Source: SZUA-309 sp050185825 (GTDB lineage: Bacteria > Pseudomonadota > Gammaproteobacteria > Pseudomonadales > Azotimanducaceae). From it: a DNA stretch of 64,000 nt. The stretch is taken from positions 1 to 64,000 of the forward strand of contig JBFWZA010000021.1 of NCBI GenBank assembly GCA_050185825.1, written 5' to 3'. The notes under the pieces are model-generated. The model was not told the origin of the DNA. It did not search any database and saw only the letters and a program-made list of their open reading frames with translations. This document shows, piece after piece, positions 59,178 to 64,000 of this stretch (positions are counted from its first letter, which is position 1; the number at the start of each line of letters is the position of its first letter). A program made the position numbers and the translations under genes.

Positions 59178-60032
59178 ATGGGCAGGCTCGACGGTCAGGT
59201 GGTGGCGGTCACGGGCGGCGCGTCCGGGCTGGGCGAGGCCATCGTTGCCCGCTGCGTCGCCGAGGGGGCCCGGGTGGCGGTGCTCGACCGTTCCGAAGCG
59301 GGCTGCCGGGCACTCGAATCGCGATTCGGCGGCCAGGTGGTCTGCGTGGCAGGCGACGTGCGCCGTTTCGCGGACAACGAGCGCCTCGTGGATGCCTGTA
59401 TCAGCTCCTTCGGCACCCTGGATACCGCCATCGGCAACGCGGGCATCTGGGACTACAACGTCGCGCTGGTGGACCTGCCCGGCGAGCGGCTCGAGGAAAC
59501 CTTCGATGAGCTCTTTCACATCAACGTGCTCGGCTACCTGCTGCTGGCCAAGGCGGCCCTGAAGCCGCTGGTGGCCAGCCGCGGGGCGCTGGTGTACACG
59601 GTGTCGAACGCCGGATTCCTGCCGGCCGGTGGCGGTCCGCTTTACACCGGCACCAAGCACGCCGTGGTCGGCCTGATCCGGCAGCTCGCCTACGAGCTGG
59701 CGCCGTTCGTGCGGGTCAACGGCGTAGCACCCGGCGCCATCGCCACCGCGCTCAAGGGTCCGGAGAGCCTCGGCATGGCCGAGCGCCGGTTTCCGGGCGA
59801 GCGGCTCGCCGAGACCGCGGCCGGCTTCGTGCCCATAGGCCGCATGCCGACACCGGCGGAATATGCCGGCGCCTACGTGTTCTTCGCTTCCCGGGAAGAC
59901 AACGTGCCGGCGACCGGCTCGGTGCTCAATCACGACGGCGGCTTCGGTGTCCGCGGGATCGGCGCCGTGCCGCGCGGCGGCGACGATCTGGCGGAAAAGC
60001 TGGGCCTGGGTGAACAGGAGACGCAGCAGTGA
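59178..60032 (+). CDS. cis-dihydrodiol-dehydrogenase-like SDR
   Basis: Encodes 284 residues. The cofactor loop is TGGASGLGEAIV with Asp in AVLDRSEAG (NAD preference). GNAGIWDYNVALVDLP and YTVSNAGFLPAGGGPLYTGTKHAVVGLIRQLAYELAP with YxxxK are the features of BphB/HcaB dihydrodiol dehydrogenases, which rearomatise the product of ring dioxygenases. It is coupled to the beta subunit and overlaps the next gene by 4 bp (GTGA), so dioxygenase and dehydrogenase steps are probably one pathway. Confidence 0.88.
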   Translation: MGRLDGQVVAVTGGASGLGEAIVARCVAEGARVAVLDRSEAGCRALESRFGGQVVCVAGDVRRFADNERLVDACISSFGTLDTAIGNAGIWDYNVALVDLPGERLEETFDELFHINVLGYLLLAKAALKPLVASRGALVYTVSNAGFLPAGGGPLYTGTKHAVVGLIRQLAYELAPFVRVNGVAPGAIATALKGPESLGMAERRFPGERLAETAAGFVPIGRMPTPAEYAGAYVFFASREDNVPATGSVLNHDGGFGVRGIGAVPRGGDDLAEKLGLGEQETQQ

Positions 60033-61645
60033 CCGACACGTCGCGCAGCGAGCACGAGGTGATCATCATCGGCGCCGGCGTGTGCGGCATCTACATGCTG
60101 CACCGGCTGCGGGAGCTCGGGCTGGATGCCGTGGTGCTCGAGGCCGGCGGCGGTCCGGGTGGCACCTGGTACTGGAACCGCTACCCGGGCGCCCGTTTCG
60201 ATTCCGAGTCCTACACCTACGGTTACTCTTTTGACCCGGAGATCCTCGCCGAGTGGAGCTGGTCCGAGCATTTCGCGGCCCAGCCCGAGACCCTGCGCTA
60301 TCTCGAGTTCGTGGTGGACAAGCTCGGGCTGCGCGACTCGATGCGCTTCGACTGCCGGGTGACGGCGGCTCGATTCGACGACGCTGAAAACCGCTGGACG
60401 GTGCGGCTCGAGGACGGCAGGACCTTCCGTTGCCGGTTCCTGATCACCGCGATCGGCATGCTCTCGGCGGCCACCCTGCCGCGGATCGAGGGGCGAGAGA
60501 CGTTCGCGGGGCAGTCGTTCCACACCTACTACTGGCCGCAGGAGGGTGTGGACCTCGCCGGCAAGCGCGTAGCCGTGATCGGCACCGGTGCCACTGGTGT
60601 GCAGGTGATCGCGGAGATTGCGGACAAGGTCGGTGAGCTCACGGTCTATCAGCGCCGGCCGAACTGGTGCGCACCGCTCAACAATGCCCCCATCGACGCC
60701 GAGGAGATGGGCCGCATCCGGACGTCCTACGACGAGATCTTCGCCCGCTGCCGGGAAACCCCGGGCAGCTTCCTGCACGGTCCCGACTACCGGACGTTCG
60801 ACGAGGTCCCGGAGGCCGACCGGCTCGAGTTCTGGAACGCACTCTACGACGACCGCGGCTTCGGGGTCTGGCTCGGCAATTTCCGGGACGTGCAGGTGGA
60901 GGCGGAACCGAACGCCGTCTACTCGGCATTCATCGCCGACAAGATCCGGGCGCGGGTGCACGATCCGGCGGTGGCCGAGAAGCTGATACCACGAGACCAC
61001 GGCTTCGGTACCCGCCGGGTGCCGCTGGAGACGCGCTACTTCGAGGCCTACAACCGGGACAACGTGACCCTGGTGGACGTGAACGAAACGCCCATCGAGG
61101 CCATCACCCCGACGGGCATCCGCACCAGCGACGGCGAGCGGCAATTCGACATCATCGTCTACGCCACCGGCTTCGACGCCATCACCGGCGCCTTCGACCG
61201 GATCGACCTCACCGGCAGCGGCGGGCAGAAACTCGCAGACAAGTGGCGGGACGGCCCGATCACCTATCTGGGTCTCGCCACGGCAGGCTTTCCGAACCTG
61301 CTGACGCTGGCCGGGCCGCAGGGGGCGTCGGTGTCCTCCAACTTCCCGCCCAACATCGAGGTGGGCGTGAACTGGGCCACGGACCTGATCCGCTACCTGC
61401 GCGAGCACGGTCTCCAGCGCGTAGAGGCGACGCCGGAAGCGGAAGCCGACTGGGTTGCCGAGATCATGGAATCCTACGAAGGCGCGTTGCTCACCTCCAC
61501 GAAGTCCTGGTTCACGGGTTACAACTCCAACGTGGCGGGTCACGACAAGCTGCGCTACATGATCTATCTCGGCGGGGCGCCCGCGTACCGCAAGCGGCTC
61601 GATGTCGTGGCGACACACGGTTACGAGGGTTTCCGACTGAGCTGA
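60029..61645 (+). CDS. Baeyer-Villiger-type flavin monooxygenase
   Basis: Encodes 538 residues from a GTG. First Rossmann motif GAGVCG (15-20); GGTWYWNRYPGARFDSES binds FAD; the BVMO fingerprint FAGQSFHTYYWP is at about 159-170; the NADPH motif GTGATG is at about 185-190. It inserts oxygen next to a ketone, turning ketones into esters or cyclic ketones into lactones. Coupled to the dihydrodiol dehydrogenase gene; the alpha/beta hydrolase at 57083 could open the product. Confidence 0.93.
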   Translation: MTDTSRSEHEVIIIGAGVCGIYMLHRLRELGLDAVVLEAGGGPGGTWYWNRYPGARFDSESYTYGYSFDPEILAEWSWSEHFAAQPETLRYLEFVVDKLGLRDSMRFDCRVTAARFDDAENRWTVRLEDGRTFRCRFLITAIGMLSAATLPRIEGRETFAGQSFHTYYWPQEGVDLAGKRVAVIGTGATGVQVIAEIADKVGELTVYQRRPNWCAPLNNAPIDAEEMGRIRTSYDEIFARCRETPGSFLHGPDYRTFDEVPEADRLEFWNALYDDRGFGVWLGNFRDVQVEAEPNAVYSAFIADKIRARVHDPAVAEKLIPRDHGFGTRRVPLETRYFEAYNRDNVTLVDVNETPIEAITPTGIRTSDGERQFDIIVYATGFDAITGAFDRIDLTGSGGQKLADKWRDGPITYLGLATAGFPNLLTLAGPQGASVSSNFPPNIEVGVNWATDLIRYLREHGLQRVEATPEAEADWVAEIMESYEGALLTSTKSWFTGYNSNVAGHDKLRYMIYLGGAPAYRKRLDVVATHGYEGFRLS

Positions 61646-61687
61646 AACCGTGTTTAAGTGGCCATCGGGGGCTGGCGGTCTGATACA

Positions 61688-61713
61688 GGGATCTCAATAA
61701 GGGATCTCATAGA
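61688..61713 (+). repeat. 13-bp tandem repeat before the wax ester synthase gene
   Basis: GGGATCTCA occurs at 61688-61696 and 61701-61709, and the flanking bases give a 13-bp period (GGGATCTCAATAA / GGGATCTCATAGA). A third partial GGGA follows at 61714. The repeat ends close to the ribosome binding site GAGGGAGAG of the next gene and may affect translation. Confidence 0.5.
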
Positions 61714-61725
61714 GGGAGAGAACGG

Positions 61726-63255
61726 ATGCGGTTGACCCAGAGCGACGCGTCGTTTCTGTACACGGAGACGGCCAGCGGTCCCATGCACACGGCGGCCTTT
61801 CTGATACTGGAAGGGGAACTGGCCGCGCAGACGGTGATCGATCAGTTCAAGGCGCGCATGCACCTGGTGCCGCGATACCGGCAGAAACTCGCCTTCGTGC
61901 CACTGAACCTGGCGCATCCCAAGTGGGTGGACGATCCTGAGTTCAAGGTGGAGAACCACGTCAAACCTCACGCCGTTACCCAGGGCAGCACGCTCGAGGC
62001 GGCCGTGGACGAACTGCTCGAGCTCAACACCCGGATCATGGACCGCGCCCGACCGCTGTGGATGACCTACGTGGTGAGTGGGGTGCCCGGGCGCACCATC
62101 GTGCTGTCTCAGGTGCACCACGCGATGATCGACGGGGTATCCGGTATCGAGCTCTTGACCATCCTGATGGATTTCGAGCCGGAACCGAGAGATGTCCCGC
62201 CCCCGAAGGCGCCGTGGTCGCCGGCGCCGGAGCCCACCGCGCTTGAGCTCGTCACAGAAGCCCTCCGGGAGAACGCGGAGGCCGCAGCAGATCAGGTCGT
62301 GCGGCCCTGGCCGACGGACGAGAAGTCGCAAACGCTGCTCGGTCAGGCAGCCCGGACCATGGCCGGATTCTTCACCTCGCCGGCGATCCTTGCACCCTGG
62401 AACGCCGGCCTGATCGGCACCACCCGACGCATGCGCTGGCTTCGCTACCCGTTCTCCGAGTTCCGGGAAATCCGAAGGGCGTTCGGCGGCACGATCAACG
62501 ACGTGGTGCTCGCCGCCGTCACGGAGGGCGCTGCCCGTTATCTGGTGGCGCACGACGAGGATACCGAGGGCAGGCATCTGCGGGTCATGTGCCCGGTGAG
62601 CGTGCGCACCGAGGACGAGAAGGGCGCATTGGGCAACCGGGTGTCCGGCATCTTCCCGTTGCTGCCCGCAACACCGCTGCCGGCCACGGAGCGGTATCGG
62701 GCCGTGCTCGCGGAAATGGCGAGCATCAAGGAGAACGAGCTGGCGCAGGCGCTGACCCTGATGACCGAGACCGTGCCGACCACGCCGGCGATGCTGATGG
62801 CGCCCACCCTGCTGGTGGGCACGTCCTTCGACCCGACGGTGCCCGCCGCCCGCTTTCCGCCCCCCGTGCTGCCGAAGCTGGGACCGCGGCCGCCGTACTT
62901 CGGCTTCAACTTCACCTGCACCAACGTTCCCGGCGTGCAGGTGCCCATGTATATCGCCGGGCATCGCATGGAGACCATGCTGGGTGTGCTGATGCTCACT
63001 GGATCCCTCGGCTACGGCATCGCGGTGGGCAGCTACAACCAGGAAATGGTCTTCGCCATGATCGGCGAGACCCGCCTGCTGCCGGACCTGGACACGATGG
63101 CGGAGGCAGTGGCGTCGGCCTACGCCGATCTGCTCGCCGCGGCGCGCACCGTCAACGGTCCGCCGGAAGCGGAACCGGTGAAGATCGAACCGGCGCGCGG
63201 GCGCCAGCATGGCACGGGCACCGAGGATCCCACGGCGGCCAAAGGCGCGGCCTAG
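61726..63255 (+). CDS. wax ester synthase/diacylglycerol acyltransferase (WS/DGAT)
   Basis: Encodes 509 residues. The active site is HHAMIDGVSG with His131, His132 and Asp136. RLTQSDASFLYTETASGPMHTAAFLIL at the start, GGTINDVVLAAVTEGAARYL, and TCTNVPGVQVPMYIAGHRM (the PLW-like and ND regions) are family features. It makes wax esters or triacylglycerol from acyl-CoA. ATG with GAGGGAGAG upstream. It follows the catabolic operon and could divert acyl-CoA into storage. Confidence 0.93.
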   Translation: MRLTQSDASFLYTETASGPMHTAAFLILEGELAAQTVIDQFKARMHLVPRYRQKLAFVPLNLAHPKWVDDPEFKVENHVKPHAVTQGSTLEAAVDELLELNTRIMDRARPLWMTYVVSGVPGRTIVLSQVHHAMIDGVSGIELLTILMDFEPEPRDVPPPKAPWSPAPEPTALELVTEALRENAEAAADQVVRPWPTDEKSQTLLGQAARTMAGFFTSPAILAPWNAGLIGTTRRMRWLRYPFSEFREIRRAFGGTINDVVLAAVTEGAARYLVAHDEDTEGRHLRVMCPVSVRTEDEKGALGNRVSGIFPLLPATPLPATERYRAVLAEMASIKENELAQALTLMTETVPTTPAMLMAPTLLVGTSFDPTVPAARFPPPVLPKLGPRPPYFGFNFTCTNVPGVQVPMYIAGHRMETMLGVLMLTGSLGYGIAVGSYNQEMVFAMIGETRLLPDLDTMAEAVASAYADLLAAARTVNGPPEAEPVKIEPARGRQHGTGTEDPTAAKGAA

Positions 63256-63301
63256 GTACCCGCCGTGGAACGGAAGACAAATCGGAACGCGGAGAGTGAT
63301 C

Positions 63302-63886
63302 ATGAGTGTTGAGGTGTCCGGCTATCCCCGGCAGCTGAAGCTGCCGGATGGCGGTCAGGTGGAGATCCGCCTGATGTCCCGTGCTGACCGGGATGCGGTG
63401 CTGTCGTTCGCCCGCAACCTGCCGGAGGAAGATCTGCTCTTTCTGCGCGTCGATCTGACCGAGGCGCCCGTCATCGACGAGTGGATCAGGAATCTCGAGT
63501 CCGGCGACTCCACGTCGCTCATCGCCTACGACGAGAATGGCGTGGTGGGCTACGCCACCGTGCACCGCAACCGCGCACGATGGACGCGACGGGTGGGCGA
63601 GATCCGCGTCAACGTGAGCCCGGCCTACCGGGCACGGGGCCTCGGCCGGCGGCTGACGGCGCAGATCTTCGATGTGGCCCGGACGCTGGGGCTGAAGAAG
63701 CTGCAGGCGAACATGACCACCGATCAGCCCGGGGCCCAGGCCGCGTTCCGGCGGCTCGGCTTCGTGCCGGAAGCGCTGCTCGCGGACTACGTGGAGGACA
63801 GAAACGGGATCTCCCGGGACCTGGTGATCATGTCCTACGACATCGACGGCCACTCGGACCAGGTGGCGGAGCCGCTCAGGATCTGA
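63302..63886 (+). CDS. GNAT-family acetyltransferase
   Basis: Encodes 194 residues. GEIRVNVSPAYRARGLGRRLTAQIFDVARTLGLKKLQANMT is the acetyl-CoA-binding core and AAFRRLGFVPEALLADYVEDRNG the substrate part. The N terminus LPDGGQVEIRLMSRADRDAVL is usual. Target unknown. It lies 46 bp after the WS/DGAT gene on the same strand. GGAGAG precedes the ATG. Confidence 0.85.
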   Translation: MSVEVSGYPRQLKLPDGGQVEIRLMSRADRDAVLSFARNLPEEDLLFLRVDLTEAPVIDEWIRNLESGDSTSLIAYDENGVVGYATVHRNRARWTRRVGEIRVNVSPAYRARGLGRRLTAQIFDVARTLGLKKLQANMTTDQPGAQAAFRRLGFVPEALLADYVEDRNGISRDLVIMSYDIDGHSDQVAEPLRI

Positions 63887-63902
63887 CCTGTCTGAAGGCA
63901 GC

Positions 63903-64000
63903 CTAGGTGAACAGGGCAACGAGCACGCTCAGCAGAAAGAGCAGGCCGGCAGCGGCGAACCCGCCAAGCAGCGTGAGACCCAGGCGCAGATCGTAGGAAG
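63903..64000 (-). CDS. C-terminal end of a membrane protein, truncated by the window edge
   Basis: Thirty-one codons before a TAG stop at 63903 read SYDLRLGLTLLGGFAAAG, then LLFLLSVLVALFT, clearly a transmembrane helix with a short cytosolic lead. The codons show the same third-position GC preference as real genes here. The gene continues beyond the right edge; the family cannot be told. Confidence 0.5.
   Translation of the reverse strand, partial: SYDLRLGLTLLGGFAAAGLLFLLSVLVALFT

Noticed and set aside
1..64000. CRISPR array, prophage, insertion sequence or genomic island borders
   Set aside because: No regularly spaced repeats, transposase, integrase or phage structural genes, and base composition looks even throughout.

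Overview
The window is about 64 kb of uniformly GC-rich, gene-dense chromosomal DNA. I see no rRNA, tRNA, insertion sequence, CRISPR array or phage gene. The block infC-rpmI-rplT-pheS-pheT-ihfA-merR (17.8-23.4 kb), the YgjP/RsgA pair and the codon use point to a gammaproteobacterium. Many acyl-CoA dehydrogenases, enoyl-CoA hydratases, luciferase-like oxidoreductases, a P450, a Baeyer-Villiger monooxygenase, Rieske components and a wax ester synthase suggest a heterotroph, possibly marine, that degrades hydrocarbons, terpenoids or steroids. Genus and species cannot be told from the sequence alone.

Layout. 0-7 kb: start of a ZnuD-like TonB receptor with a small secreted protein, a DUF457-type membrane hydrolase, a rhomboid protease, a lipoprotein amidase, a MaoC-like protein, and a two-gene sodium:solute symporter. 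7-17.6 kb: glyoxalase-like protein, DUF1684 protein, MFS carriers, a luciferase-like oxidoreductase, NUDIX hydrolase, YgjP-like metallopeptidase, RsgA, an aminotransferase and a lone acyl-CoA dehydrogenase. 17.6-23.4 kb: the translation/IHF operon, with infC starting at AUU, no thrS in front, its own promoter, a 25-bp tandem duplication over the infC stop codon, a hairpin plus U-tract just before pheS, and a probable internal ihfA promoter with an IHF-like site inside pheT.

23.5-37.2 kb: AmpG-like carrier, a C15-peptidase-like protein with Ser where the nucleophilic Cys should be, a SYLF protein, SDR and sulfotransferase, histidine phosphatase plus an unknown protein, a SoxC/SoxD-like sulfite-oxidising pair, a ZIP carrier, a very large propeller-amidohydrolase lipoprotein, and a Rieske oxygenase alpha subunit. 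37.3-44.6 kb: a four-gene minus-strand operon (DUF1272 protein, lipoprotein alpha/beta hydrolase, small membrane protein, degenerate M56 protein), a coupled GNAT/phosphotransferase pair, a second luciferase-like oxidoreductase, and a DUF21 (CNNM-like) gene broken by a one-base frameshift.

44.8-64 kb is a catabolic region. A MaoC-P450 operon diverges from an operon with two enoyl-CoA hydratases flanking two adjacent, dissimilar acyl-CoA dehydrogenases. An isoquinoline-oxidoreductase-type molybdenum hydroxylase (iorAB-like) follows, then a TetR regulator divergent from an aldo/keto reductase. Next come an alpha/beta hydrolase, a LolA-like protein, a ring-hydroxylating dioxygenase beta subunit, a dihydrodiol-dehydrogenase-like SDR, a Baeyer-Villiger monooxygenase, a WS/DGAT acyltransferase and a GNAT protein. 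These could oxidise a cyclic or aromatic substrate, open the ring through an ester, feed CoA thioesters into beta-oxidation and store surplus carbon as wax ester or triacylglycerol. That pathway is inference from gene families.
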